From positions 62,001 to 126,000 of the forward strand of contig NZ_CANLYI010000001.1 of NCBI RefSeq assembly GCF_947495255.1: a stretch of DNA of 64,000 bases, in the 5' to 3' direction. Positions 43,796 through 52,650 of the stretch are shown in pieces. Numbering within the stretch: the first letter of the stretch is position 1; the number at the start of each line of letters is the position of its first letter. Below the pieces are notes generated by a model. The model made no database searches, was not told the origin of the DNA, and worked only from the letters and a program-made list of their open reading frames with translations. Source of the DNA: an uncultured Winogradskyella sp. GTDB taxonomy: Bacteria > Bacteroidota > Bacteroidia > Flavobacteriales > Flavobacteriaceae. Made by a program: the position numbers and the translations under genes.

Positions 43796-46009
43796 TCAGT
43801 TCCAAATTGGCAAAGAAATACTGCTGTTTCCTGTAAAAATTATCTCTAATGGAATTTCAGCATCTTTAATACTTTCTTTATTAACATCCTTTCCAGTACC
43901 ATAATTAATTTGAGCATTATTGTTTTTATTGACATTAACCACCACTACAATGCGACTCCCTTTTTCTAATTTTTTACTGATTAGTTTCGAATTGTCGAAA
44001 GACACTTTCGTCTTTTGATTCGGTATCAATAAATTTCTTTGTTCTCTATCTTTAGCATAGCTCGCTCTACCAATATAATAGCTTAAATGAAAATAGTTCC
44101 CTTCTGGAGTCAATTCATATACGATTACAGAATAATCAACATCTTTTTTATTTATTGAAAATTCAAGATTCCCTAAAAAAGAGCCATTTATAATTACATC
44201 TTCCTTTAGCGCTTCAGATTTAAAAATTAAACCATCTTTTAAATTGATTTGGTCACGTTCCAAAGGCCAAGGATAATACTCTGTGTTAGTCATACTCTTT
44301 CGATCCTTAAAATCAACAGACATTTGAATCTCTAAATTATTTGCTTTTGATTTTAAGGCATAAAAATCGTTGGTTTTATCAGCACTTAAATGAAATGTTA
44401 AAGTATCATTGGTCATGGCGCTTAAACTTGGTTTGTGCATCCAGGTATTCGTACCCATGACTTGGAAGTTGACTTTATCTTTTAAAATACTCGGTTTTGC
44501 TTTTCCGTTCAAAATGTAATCAAACCATTGGTAAATTAGTTCTTCTTCGATGTTTATCAAAGCAGCTTTATCTAATTTGTAATTTCTTAGACTTTCTTCT
44601 GGTTTCGTTTGTGCAGCCCAATGATCATAAGGCCCAACTAACAAATAATGATTTGGATTTTTTGCATATTTATGATGTTCATTGTAATAATATATGGCTC
44701 CTCTTTGTGAGTCATCATAATACCCTGTTATGGTTAAAATCGGAATGTCAATTTTAGCAAATTCTTGTTGGTATGGTATCATTTTTTTCCAGAAGTCGTC
44801 ATAACTAGGATGTTGCATATAAGTATTCCATAATGTATTTACCCGACCATCTAAACTATCTAATTTGTTAAACGCTACTCCTGTTTTGTACCAGGTGTTT
44901 TTTAAAGAATTCCAACGCTTAAAATCATTTGAAGCTTCAAAATCTAAAAACTTGTTATTGGTTACATAAAAATTCCAAGAATATGAATAATTGTGGAGGA
45001 TATTGTTTTCCATTGGGTAATCAATACCTGGTGCAATAGCAACCATAGGAACAATGGTTTTTAATGCAGGATGCACCTTATGTTTCATAGAAGCCCATTG
45101 TGTAAAACCATTGTAACTCCCTCCAAACATGGCTACTTTTTGATTAGACCAAGATTGTTTACTAATCCAATCAATGACTTCATACACATCAGTATGTTCA
45201 TATTCAAGTGGTTTTATGTCGCTTTTACTCAACCGTTTTCCTCTTGTATTGGCAATAACGCCTATATAGCCTTTAGATGCTGATAACATAGCAGAAGCTT
45301 CATTGGTGCCTGCATAAATAGAAGATACCAATATGGCAGATTTTTTAGCTGTTGAATTTCCCTTGCGTTTAACTACTACCATTGAAACTTCGGCACCATC
45401 TTTCATAGGAATGACAATACTATCATTTACGACATATCTGCGTTTATGATCTTGTTTTATTTCTTCAAAATAAATAGCTCTAGTTGATGAAAACACCGAT
45501 TTTAAAAAGTACTTTTTTACTAAATCTATAGCTATAGGCTGTGATATCTTTTCAGAATTAATACTAGTATACGTGGTATTAAAATTACTAACGTAATAAT
45601 CAGTTGGGTCTCTAACTATCAAGGCTTTATCTAAATTAAGAACTTGTATGTCATCAGAATTCTTTACGTATTTGTTGTAAGATTTTTTAAACGCGTCTTT
45701 GAAGTTCGTAGATAGCTTTGCCTCTACATAATGGATGTATACATCTAAATACTGCCTTTGATCTATTGGTGTTTCTGCTACTCTTTTTTTTATTGAAGCT
45801 AATGCGTCTTCATATTCACCTCTTATTAACTGGAACTTAAACAGGTCTAATTCTGATAAATTTTGAGTATCACAGATTGCGGCTAATTGCTGCATTTGGT
45901 TTTCAAGCGCTATTGAATCTGATAGTTTCACCTTTTTAAATGGCAATTCTTGTGCAAAAGAAGTGCTACTAATTGCAATTAGAAATAATAAAAGGACTGA
46001 CTTTTTCAT
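43796..46009 (-). CDS. Secreted S15-type (CocE/NonD, X-Pro dipeptidyl-peptidase-like) hydrolase
   Basis: The protein has 737 residues. A signal peptide ends SSTSFAQ. A helical N-terminal part of about 180 residues is followed by an alpha/beta hydrolase with nucleophile Ser in VAMFGGSYNGFTQWAS, Asp in ILTITGYYDDSQRG and His in LLVGPYDHWAAQTK. A C-terminal jelly-roll (PepX_C) then begins near HLSADKTND. Family members cleave acyl esters or X-Pro peptides. It follows a lipoprotein gene by 32 bases on the same strand, downstream of a LytTR-type operator, so both look like outputs of pair 3. Confidence 0.88.
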   Translation of the reverse strand: MKKSVLLLFLIAISSTSFAQELPFKKVKLSDSIALENQMQQLAAICDTQNLSELDLFKFQLIRGEYEDALASIKKRVAETPIDQRQYLDVYIHYVEAKLSTNFKDAFKKSYNKYVKNSDDIQVLNLDKALIVRDPTDYYVSNFNTTYTSINSEKISQPIAIDLVKKYFLKSVFSSTRAIYFEEIKQDHKRRYVVNDSIVIPMKDGAEVSMVVVKRKGNSTAKKSAILVSSIYAGTNEASAMLSASKGYIGVIANTRGKRLSKSDIKPLEYEHTDVYEVIDWISKQSWSNQKVAMFGGSYNGFTQWASMKHKVHPALKTIVPMVAIAPGIDYPMENNILHNYSYSWNFYVTNNKFLDFEASNDFKRWNSLKNTWYKTGVAFNKLDSLDGRVNTLWNTYMQHPSYDDFWKKMIPYQQEFAKIDIPILTITGYYDDSQRGAIYYYNEHHKYAKNPNHYLLVGPYDHWAAQTKPEESLRNYKLDKAALINIEEELIYQWFDYILNGKAKPSILKDKVNFQVMGTNTWMHKPSLSAMTNDTLTFHLSADKTNDFYALKSKANNLEIQMSVDFKDRKSMTNTEYYPWPLERDQINLKDGLIFKSEALKEDVIINGSFLGNLEFSINKKDVDYSVIVYELTPEGNYFHLSYYIGRASYAKDREQRNLLIPNQKTKVSFDNSKLISKKLEKGSRIVVVVNVNKNNNAQINYGTGKDVNKESIKDAEIPLEIIFTGNSSISLPIWN

Positions 46010-46041
46010 TGTTTTACGTTTGAAAATTGATAAAAAACTAA

Positions 46042-46662
46042 CTATTTCCTATTTGGGTCTATGTACTGGATTAACTCTTCATTGTACAAAAAGCCATCTT
46101 GAGTTTGCGTCATCTTAATAAAGTTTTTTAGTTCTGGTGCATACAACCAAACTTCATCTGTTTGTGCGTTGTAGCCTCTAGAATTAGAAACGCTCCCCTT
46201 GTATTCTATGGTGTACGCCATAAAGGTTCCAGCGTCTACAGTTTCTTCTTTATATGATAATACTTTTGCCTTTTGACTTTGTGTTCCTGTGGTACCATCT
46301 TGACTTGTCCAATTTTTCTCATATTTCCACTTCTTTCCCACTTCTAAAGGCCATTTGTATCTTGGTGTTTCGCTTTCTTCTGGCTTTACAATGTCCGAAA
46401 CTGGAATCGTGTCTTTTCCAATGACCATACCTAAACCATCAGCTATATGTACTATTTCTCTTGTATCTTTGCCTTCTGAACGCACTTCGCCTTCAGTGGT
46501 TATGCCTTTATATTTCCAAGTCCATTGTTCTCCAACTGTATAATCAGCTAAGGTTGGTTGTTCTGCTAATGAAACAGTGTTTTCATTACAAGATATCAAC
46601 AATGAAATTAGCACTAGATATACGATTCTTTCTATATTAAATACTACTTTTAAATACTTCAT
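46042..46662 (-). CDS. Lipoprotein of unknown function
   Basis: The protein has 206 residues. A lipoprotein signal with lipobox LLISC (Cys25) is followed by a beta-rich domain: YTVGEQWTWKYKGITTEGEV, WPLEVGKKWKYEKNW, TFMAYTIEYKGSV, EVWLYAPELKNFIKM. This pattern resembles the widespread but functionally undefined Bacteroidota lipoproteins with repeated V-G-x-x-W motifs. It is 32 bases upstream of the S15-type hydrolase and carries the ATGARCG pair (46731-46757) about 70-95 bases before its ATG, the same motif found ahead of the pair 3 kinase. Confidence 0.72.
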   Translation of the reverse strand: MKYLKVVFNIERIVYLVLISLLISCNENTVSLAEQPTLADYTVGEQWTWKYKGITTEGEVRSEGKDTREIVHIADGLGMVIGKDTIPVSDIVKPEESETPRYKWPLEVGKKWKYEKNWTSQDGTTGTQSQKAKVLSYKEETVDAGTFMAYTIEYKGSVSNSRGYNAQTDEVWLYAPELKNFIKMTQTQDGFLYNEELIQYIDPNRK

Positions 46663-46730
46663 AATAAGGATTTTAAATTAATTATAGTACAAAGTAAAGG
46701 CGTCTGTTTCTTTCAAAAAAGGAAAAGTAC

Positions 46731-46757
46731 ATGAGCGTAAATAAAAGTCAATGAACG
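46731..46757. promoter_or_regulatory. LytTR-type operator (ATGAGCG-N13-ATGAACG), output site
   Basis: Half-sites ATGAGCG (46731-46737) and ATGAACG (46751-46757) start exactly 20 bases apart. The same paired motif with the same spacing lies at 48626-48652 upstream of the pair 3 kinase. It is therefore the likely binding site of the pair 3 regulator controlling the lipoprotein-hydrolase genes. Confidence 0.65.
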
Positions 46758-46781
46758 TTAGAAAACTCAGCGATTTTCTCT

Positions 46782-47504
46782 TTATAAACTATTCCAGTTT
46801 TTAAACTTAACGGACTGCCTGCTAGATACTTCTACTTTTTCACCAGTGGTTAATATAATTTGTAATTTATTATTGAAGTAGGGGTGAATCTTTTTGATGT
46901 AATGTATGTTAATCATTTGGCTTCGATTCACACGGAAAAAGACTTTAGGGTCTAATTTTTCTGCTAATAAATTTAAAGAACGCTTTATCATTGCTTTATC
47001 CGAACCAAAATAGAGACGTGCATAATTTTCTAAAGATTCAATAAAATAAATATCTGTGAGAGGAATAAAATGACATTTTTCACCATCTTTTATAAATATC
47101 TTTTGATGCATCGGTAAGGTGGTAGGCTCTAATTTTACCCTATTAGACAATTCTTCCTTTACCTTTTCAATAGTTTTAGAAAAACGTTCATCTCTTAAAG
47201 GCTTTACCAAATAATCTAAAGCATTCATCTCAAACGCTTTTACAGCATATTGATCATAGGCCGTTGTAAAAACGACGTCAGGCACATTGGTTAGTTCTTC
47301 CAATAAATCAAACCCAGATTTCCCAGGCATATGAATATCTAAAAACAATAGGTCTGGTTGTAAGTCTTCAATTAAAGTTATGGCTTCATCTACATGACTA
47401 GCTTCAGCTATAATTTCAAACTCTTTATGTTTTTCTAGTGCACGTTTTACTTCTTCTCTCGCTAAACGTTCATCATCAATGATTATGGTTTTATATCTTT
47501 TCAT
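46782..47504 (-). CDS. LytTR-family response regulator (pair 3)
   Basis: The protein has 240 residues. The receiver has IIIDDERLA, phospho-acceptor Asp56 in LFLDIHMPGKSG, TTAYDQ and YLVKPL. The LytTR domain (about 140-240) shows IPLTDIYFIESLENYARLYF and FFRVNRSQMINIHYIKKIHP. It overlaps its kinase by 14 bases. It differs from the regulators of pairs 1 and 2 and belongs to the LytR/AlgR line. Two identical-layout operators, one before the kinase and one before the lipoprotein-hydrolase genes, point to autoregulation and a small local regulon. Confidence 0.93.
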   Translation of the reverse strand: MKRYKTIIIDDERLAREEVKRALEKHKEFEIIAEASHVDEAITLIEDLQPDLLFLDIHMPGKSGFDLLEELTNVPDVVFTTAYDQYAVKAFEMNALDYLVKPLRDERFSKTIEKVKEELSNRVKLEPTTLPMHQKIFIKDGEKCHFIPLTDIYFIESLENYARLYFGSDKAMIKRSLNLLAEKLDPKVFFRVNRSQMINIHYIKKIHPYFNNKLQIILTTGEKVEVSSRQSVKFKNWNSL

Positions 47505-48576
47505 CGTTTATATGCATTGGAATTATTAGTTCTGCGCAGACATGGTTATTTTCATTCTCTGTTAAACTAAAAACAGCCTTACCTTTATATTGAATTTCTA
47601 AGCGTTTTTTTAAATTTTCGAGACCTAATCCAACACTTTTATTTTGATTAATTATTCCAGGATTCTCAACTGTAATATGAATATGGCTATCCTTCTTTTT
47701 AATTTTTAAGTAAATAATACCACCATCAACTATTAAATCAATGCCATGTTTAATGGCATTTTCTATCAATAACTGAATACTTAACGCAGGAATCTTATAA
47801 TTAATAACGCCTTCTTCAATACTGGTTTTTAGTTGAAGTCGTTCCTCAAAACGCAGCTTTTCTAATTCAATGTAATCATAAACTAAAGCCAATTCATTTT
47901 TAATAGGTGTTAAATCTTTGTCTTTTTCATATAAGGATGACCTCAGCAAATCTGATAATAAATCAATAGCTCTTCTTGCAACGTTTGGGTTTTCGATGAC
48001 TAATGATTTAATAGAATTTAATGAGTTGAATAAGAAATGTGGATTCAATTGCGCTGATAAATTATCTAACTGGGCTTGTTTTGCGATTAAGGAAAGTTGA
48101 GCATTCTCTCTTGCCGTAACCACTTCTTTTTGATAGTAATGATATAAGTGATACGCCAATATCCAAATAGACATTAGTCGCAGTCCTGTAAGTAAAATTG
48201 GATCCCAGTACATGATGGCTTCAAAGAAATTTTTATCCTCGCCTGCAATAAAAGTCCAATACGCATACCATTTTAAGTTGTTTATTAATACATATAGAAG
48301 CGCTAATAAAAGTATACTTGGAATAACACGAATAAGTAACTTTTTAATTGGCAACTGACTCCAGTTAGCTTTTAAAGCATACATTCTATACATATGTGTT
48401 AAGAATATTCCAATTGCCACATCCAAAACATAATTTAAAAATGTATAAAAAATTCCATAATTATCTCTGGTATATACGGTGTATGCCCAATAAGTTGACA
48501 CCAAGCACCAGCCCATCAATTGGCAAAGCCAATATAAACGGGTTTTTGATATTTTATTGGTATAACTTAAACTCAT
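47491..48576 (-). CDS. LytS-like sensor histidine kinase (pair 3)
   Basis: The protein has 361 residues from ATG 48576 (MSLSYTNKISK). An earlier ATG at 48627 lies inside the operator half-site ATGAGCG and is unlikely to be transcribed. It has four or five membrane helices in the first half, then phospho-acceptor His in SAQLNPHFLFNSLNSIKSL, an N box SIQLLIENAIKHG and a G box SVGLGLENLKKRL. There is no separate extracellular sensor domain. It is coupled to its regulator by a 14-base overlap, and its operator shares the motif with the site at 46731-46757. Confidence 0.9.
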   Translation of the reverse strand: MSLSYTNKISKTRLYWLCQLMGWCLVSTYWAYTVYTRDNYGIFYTFLNYVLDVAIGIFLTHMYRMYALKANWSQLPIKKLLIRVIPSILLLALLYVLINNLKWYAYWTFIAGEDKNFFEAIMYWDPILLTGLRLMSIWILAYHLYHYYQKEVVTARENAQLSLIAKQAQLDNLSAQLNPHFLFNSLNSIKSLVIENPNVARRAIDLLSDLLRSSLYEKDKDLTPIKNELALVYDYIELEKLRFEERLQLKTSIEEGVINYKIPALSIQLLIENAIKHGIDLIVDGGIIYLKIKKKDSHIHITVENPGIINQNKSVGLGLENLKKRLEIQYKGKAVFSLTENENNHVCAELIIPMHINDEKI

Positions 48577-48625
48577 ATGAACAGCAAAGCAACGTATTTT
48601 CTTTAAAAATAGAAAAAAGAAATAC

Positions 48626-48652
48626 ATGAGCGCGAATAAGAAGAGATAAGCG
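48626..48652. promoter_or_regulatory. LytTR-type operator (ATGAGCG-N13-ATAAGCG), autoregulatory site
   Basis: Half-sites ATGAGCG (48626-48632) and ATAAGCG (48646-48652) start 20 bases apart, within the longer shared context ACATGAGCG..AATAA also seen at 46729. It lies 50-76 bases before the chosen kinase start. Confidence 0.65.
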
Positions 48653-48845
48653 TTTGTTATTAATTTTAAGAATTTAGGCTATGGAATATATGAGGCTTGG
48701 ATAAATTACTAAAAAGAAAATTTACAGATTGAAGACAAGAGAATTCATGACTTAAAGATTGTCTTTCTTCATGATAGTCTCAGTAGAGGATTCCTCTTTT
48801 TTATATCCATCTTTGTTGGCTTAAGTTTTATTCAATTCTTTATCT

Positions 48846-49553
48846 CTAACTTACAACGCCATTATTTAGGTATAATCCAATAAGGCTGAAGGAGTTAATA
48901 ATTCCATGTGCAATTATTATAGGAAAAAGTTTTCGCTTAATTATAAAATAGACTGAACCAAATATAAGGGCAATACAACCAGTGGCAATAACACCTGCTA
49001 ATCCTTGGTAAATGTGTAACATTCCAAATATTACAGCATGTATAATTAATGCTATAATTATTCCCAATGTATTATTTCCAGTACAATCAACCAATCTATT
49101 TAGTAAATATCCGCGAAATAACAATTCTTCACCTAAGGCTGCACCAAACCAAACAACTGTAATTAGGTAACCTATAAAAACAAGAGGTTTTCCCATAAAA
49201 AAGGCAAATCTATCAGCTACACCTGCTGGGTTCGTTAGACCAAAGCTTTCCAATATTGGTTTTACAATTAGTCCCATAATTGAAAAAACTAGTATTACAG
49301 TGCCAAGTGCTATCAATATATTAATCATCCAATTTTTTGTGCCTTTTGGAATCTTAGGCCCAAGCTCTTTCCAGTTTATTTTTTTTTGTTTCATGAAAAT
49401 CGTACTAACTATAATACCACACCAAATTGCTATTGAGCCAGCACCAATTACGTCGAAATAATCCGCAAGGTGTTTTATGCTCAATATAGTTAGGAATACA
49501 ATTGCTATTTCTACAAGTATTTTAATATTAAAGTATTTCTTTTGTGGTTCCAT
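48846..49553 (-). CDS. CPBP-family intramembrane metalloprotease-like protein
   Basis: The protein has 235 residues and about seven membrane helices. CPBP motifs are EExxxR in LGEELLFRGYLLNRL, then FGMLHIYQGL and IIAHGIINSFS carrying the histidines. Relatives include eukaryotic Rce1; bacterial members process or protect against peptides such as bacteriocins, or act in regulated proteolysis, with unknown substrates here. It is the leftmost gene of a run of unrelated same-strand genes (48846-57130) separated by attC-like repeats. The 218 bases on its left side contain the pair 3 operator and no other gene. Confidence 0.88.
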   Translation of the reverse strand: MEPQKKYFNIKILVEIAIVFLTILSIKHLADYFDVIGAGSIAIWCGIIVSTIFMKQKKINWKELGPKIPKGTKNWMINILIALGTVILVFSIMGLIVKPILESFGLTNPAGVADRFAFFMGKPLVFIGYLITVVWFGAALGEELLFRGYLLNRLVDCTGNNTLGIIIALIIHAVIFGMLHIYQGLAGVIATGCIALIFGSVYFIIKRKLFPIIIAHGIINSFSLIGLYLNNGVVS

Positions 49554-49570
49554 ATCATTTATCTAATTAG

Positions 49571-49602
49571 TTGTGAGCTGTATACGTCTTTGTTAGTGTC
49601 AG
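49571..49602. repeat. Possible relic of the attC-like repeat
   Basis: The 54-base spacer between the CPBP and metallo-hydrolase genes contains TTGTGAGCTGTATACG followed by GTTAGTGTCAG (49592-49602). The last 11 bases recur exactly at 55143-55153, and TATACG followed by a GTTR core resembles the right end of the repeat at 53414-53534. The body is missing. It may be an internally deleted copy. Confidence 0.35.
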
Positions 49603-49607
49603 TATTT

Positions 49608-50507
49608 TTAATTAACTGGATATATTATAAAGCTATCATGAATTTGTTTTGTCGGCGTATCTCCTAATTTTGTTAGAGCACTTGAAAGTTCTTTTAATGT
49701 GAATACACTTAACGGAAGTTGGTGTTCTTTAGGCTGGTAGATAGTTCCCATGGGGTAATCAACACCAGCTGTTTGAGTCATTTCAATGTGATTTCCAAGT
49801 ATGGTTGAAACCTCATTAATGTCGGTGAATTTTACAAGTCTTTCAATACTCATTTTAAAAGCAATCCAATCATTTATGTATAGTCTACCAGGATAAAAGG
49901 TGTCTCCAGTCAAGAGAATTTTAGTCGAAGTATCATAAACCGCAATTGAAGAAGCTTGGTGTCCAGGAATTGGTATTATTTTCATCATACGATTTCCTAA
50001 ATCATAATCTACAATTTCTTCGGGCCAGTTTGAAATCTTAAAAAAATCTTGTACATCTTTAACCTCAAGGTCTATTACAGAAGTGTTCGGTTTTCCTTTG
50101 AATTGTCCATCGCCTGCAAAGTGGTCTCCATGCTTATGAGTATGCGCAACAATTAATTTGACCACTCCATTCTTTTTAGACCAGTCGTTAACAATTCTAT
50201 TTACAGTTTCATAAATCGGAAAAATATCATCTTCTTGAGTAGCTCCAGTATCCATTAATAGCGCTTTGTTTTCACCAAAAAACAGAAACATAAAAGGTGC
50301 TTCGTAATTTGTACACTTGTTTTGGCGTAAAATATAAGTATTGCTATTATACTTAACGACCTGAATTGGTGGGTCAATATTATCTTCACAGTTTTCAGAA
50401 CCATGAATCCAATTTTGAACATTTAAATCAACAGTGTCTTCGATTGATGGTTGGCATGACAAAATCAGAATTAGTGCTGATAGTAAGATTGTGATTTTTG
50501 TTTTCAT
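49608..50507 (-). CDS. Metallo-beta-lactamase-fold lipoprotein hydrolase
   Basis: The protein has 299 residues. A lipoprotein signal with lipobox LILSC places it in the envelope. The metal-binding motifs are complete: H-x-H-x-D-H in VAHTHKHGDHFAGD, the second-shell GHQASSIAVYD, Asp in LTGDTFYPGRLY and His in LGNHIEMTQ. It therefore should bind two zinc ions and hydrolyse a small substrate such as a lactam, lactone or phosphoester; which one cannot be said. It is a single-gene unit flanked by repeat elements, consistent with a mobile cassette. A possible resistance function is speculative. Confidence 0.85.
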   Translation of the reverse strand: MKTKITILLSALILILSCQPSIEDTVDLNVQNWIHGSENCEDNIDPPIQVVKYNSNTYILRQNKCTNYEAPFMFLFFGENKALLMDTGATQEDDIFPIYETVNRIVNDWSKKNGVVKLIVAHTHKHGDHFAGDGQFKGKPNTSVIDLEVKDVQDFFKISNWPEEIVDYDLGNRMMKIIPIPGHQASSIAVYDTSTKILLTGDTFYPGRLYINDWIAFKMSIERLVKFTDINEVSTILGNHIEMTQTAGVDYPMGTIYQPKEHQLPLSVFTLKELSSALTKLGDTPTKQIHDSFIIYPVN

Positions 50508-50522
50508 ATGTTGGTCTATATT

Positions 50523-50676
50523 GGCTTTAATGTGATTGTGTATGATTCGTTATGTATTTAAGCAACTGATTTAACAAATAAATCGCAGATAGAAAGTCAG
50601 CGAGGACTTTCGTAAGTAGGCTAGAACTAGCAATGAAACGAGCGCAGCGAACTGGCAAGCAATTATACACGGTATT
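50523..50676. repeat. attC-like imperfect palindromic repeat, copy 1
   Basis: The left arm GTGATTGTGTATGATTCG, the conserved TTTAAGCAACTGATTTA, a central hairpin GAAAGT...ACTTTC, then GTAAGTAGGCTAGAACTAG and the right end GCAAGCAATTATACACGG. It contains an about 30-base insertion (ATGAAACGAGCGCAGCGAAC and on) relative to copies 2 and 3. It separates the metallo-hydrolase from the three-gene unit on its left. The arms form a long imperfect stem. Confidence 0.75.
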
Positions 50677-50693
50677 TCTCACTGTATTTTTAT

Positions 50694-51548
50694 TTATAAT
50701 TTTTCTTTAATTGCTTTTCTCCAAAAGTAAATTCCAAAAACACAAGTCACAATTGCAAACATAATTCCGTTTTCGCCAAGCCAATGTTCCGTTCCTTCAT
50801 TTTTAATGGTTAATTCAGGTAATATTTTTTGAATATATACATTGCTTACTGCGTGAAATATTACAGCTGGCCATAGGCTTTTAGATTTAAACGTGTAATA
50901 CGTCATAATAAGTGACATAGAAACAATTACGACAGTGAACGTTGTAAATTCTAATAGGACATTGTTACTATAGTAAACAAGCAATGGCCAATGCCAAAAA
51001 GACCAAATCAATCCACTAAAAATTGATACACCAGTATATGAAAGAACCTTTCTTAATTCATAGATGAAAAATCCTCGCCATCCAATTTCTTCCCCTAATG
51101 TTGTTGCAGAGGCTCTAATAACCTCTATAGTTGCTAACAACATTATAGCTATGATAGTTATTGATGTTGGGCTTAAAGTGCCTATGCCAAATAAGCCAAG
51201 TTCTTTTCCCCATTCTGTAATGTCTTCGCTATTGGCTAAATTTCCAAAACCGAAAATCCAAATAAGCACATAAGTGATTATACCATATAAGGCTGGGATA
51301 ACGTACGACATTCGTATATATTTCCAATTTCCCCAATTCCAATTTAGAGATGAAATCTTACGACCTCTTATTTTTAAGGTAATAAATGCAGCTATTGCAG
51401 GACACCACATGATAGCGCCAACATATATTCGTGATGGATATAAATTAACTATTGCATAATGGAATGGTGAAGTAAGAGCAAATACAAGACCCAGAAATAA
51501 GAATATTGTTATCCAGGTTTGTTTTTTATTTTCTATAGATTTTATCAT
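50694..51548 (-). CDS. CPBP-family intramembrane metalloprotease-like protein
   Basis: The protein has 284 residues and about eight membrane helices. CPBP motifs are LGEEIGWRGFFIYELR, SFWHWPLLVYY and IFHAVSNVYIQ. It is only distantly similar to the CPBP protein at 48846-49553, so not a recent duplicate. It is the last gene of a three-gene unit (DUF4386, TrpRS, CPBP) with spacings of 13 and 27 bases, bounded on both sides by attC-like repeats. Substrate unknown. Confidence 0.87.
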   Translation of the reverse strand: MIKSIENKKQTWITIFLFLGLVFALTSPFHYAIVNLYPSRIYVGAIMWCPAIAAFITLKIRGRKISSLNWNWGNWKYIRMSYVIPALYGIITYVLIWIFGFGNLANSEDITEWGKELGLFGIGTLSPTSITIIAIMLLATIEVIRASATTLGEEIGWRGFFIYELRKVLSYTGVSIFSGLIWSFWHWPLLVYYSNNVLLEFTTFTVVIVSMSLIMTYYTFKSKSLWPAVIFHAVSNVYIQKILPELTIKNEGTEHWLGENGIMFAIVTCVFGIYFWRKAIKEKL

Positions 51549-51575
51549 GATGAGTAGTTTTTTTTTATGGTGCCA

Positions 51576-52637
51576 TTATATTTTCATATTCATTGCTTCA
51601 GTGACTTCGCTCAGCGTTTCAATCGCTGTTTCTCTCGCCTTACTTATACCTTTAAGCAAAATATCCCTGACATAATCTTTATTTTTTTCAAGCTCTATTC
51701 TTTTTTTTCTAATAGGCTCAAAATATGTGTTTATGGCTTCTTCTGTTAGCTGTTTAAGTTTTCCTGATCCTTGGTCGCCAATTTTATGAGCAATATCGGA
51801 TGGACTTTTATCTGAACATAAGGAAGCTAACTTAAGTAAGTTGGAAACCTCTGGTCTGTTTTCGGGGTCGTAAGATATGTAACGACTTGAATCAGTTTTG
51901 GCAGATTTTATTAGTTTTGCTGTTTCGTCAGCTGTTGACTTTATCATAATTGAATTGTTGCGACTTTTGCTCATTTTTTGAATACCGTCTAACCCAAGAA
52001 TAGTAGGGGTATCAGTAAAAAGTGCAACTGGTTCTGTAAAAATATTTTTATTGAATTTGGTATTAAAGCGCTTTGCAATTTTCCGAGTTAATTCTATATG
52101 AGGTAATTGGTCTTTTCCAACAGGAACCACATTACTTTTACAAAACAAAATGTCAGCAGCTTGATGAACTGGATAGATATACATTCCTGCATTAATATTT
52201 CTCAGTCCTGAAGCAGTAATTTCTTCTTTAACAGTTGGATTTTTGTTTAATTCTGAACTAGAAACTAATGTCAGAAATGGAATAGTTAGTTGATTTAATT
52301 CAGGAATATGACTATGTGGAAAAATATGAGTTTTATAATTTTCAGGGTCTAATCCACAGGCTAAATAGTCCAAAGTTAGTTCATAGGTGAATTTTGAAAT
52401 TTCATTAAAAACATTTCTATCTGTCAACACTTGATAATCAGCAATTAAAATATAAGTCTCAATTCCCAAACTTTGTAATTTTAATCGGTTTATAATTGAG
52501 CCAAAATAGTGTCCAAGATGCAAATTACCTGTAGGTCTATCTCCCGTTAATACGCGATACTTATGAGGATTCTTATACAAATCATTTTCTAATAATTTGC
52601 TTTGCTCTTTTGCTTTTTCAAAACTTTTATTTAACAT
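51576..52637 (-). CDS. trpS: Tryptophanyl-tRNA synthetase, extra divergent (type II-like) copy
   Basis: The protein has 353 residues: a class I synthetase charging tRNA-Trp. The HIGH-like motif is PTGNLHLGHYFGS and the KMSKS loop is KMSKSRNNS; the tryptophan pocket region AGMYIYPVHQAADIL is present. It has a 25-residue N-terminal extension and differs from the usual short flavobacterial TrpRS, resembling the alternative TrpRS that gives indolmycin-type resistance in some bacteria. It sits in a probable mobile unit between DUF4386 and CPBP genes, which supports an accessory rather than housekeeping copy. The housekeeping gene should be elsewhere. Confidence 0.88.
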   Translation of the reverse strand: MLNKSFEKAKEQSKLLENDLYKNPHKYRVLTGDRPTGNLHLGHYFGSIINRLKLQSLGIETYILIADYQVLTDRNVFNEISKFTYELTLDYLACGLDPENYKTHIFPHSHIPELNQLTIPFLTLVSSSELNKNPTVKEEITASGLRNINAGMYIYPVHQAADILFCKSNVVPVGKDQLPHIELTRKIAKRFNTKFNKNIFTEPVALFTDTPTILGLDGIQKMSKSRNNSIMIKSTADETAKLIKSAKTDSSRYISYDPENRPEVSNLLKLASLCSDKSPSDIAHKIGDQGSGKLKQLTEEAINTYFEPIRKKRIELEKNKDYVRDILLKGISKARETAIETLSEVTEAMNMKI

Positions 52638-52650
52638 TTTTTGTTTAATT

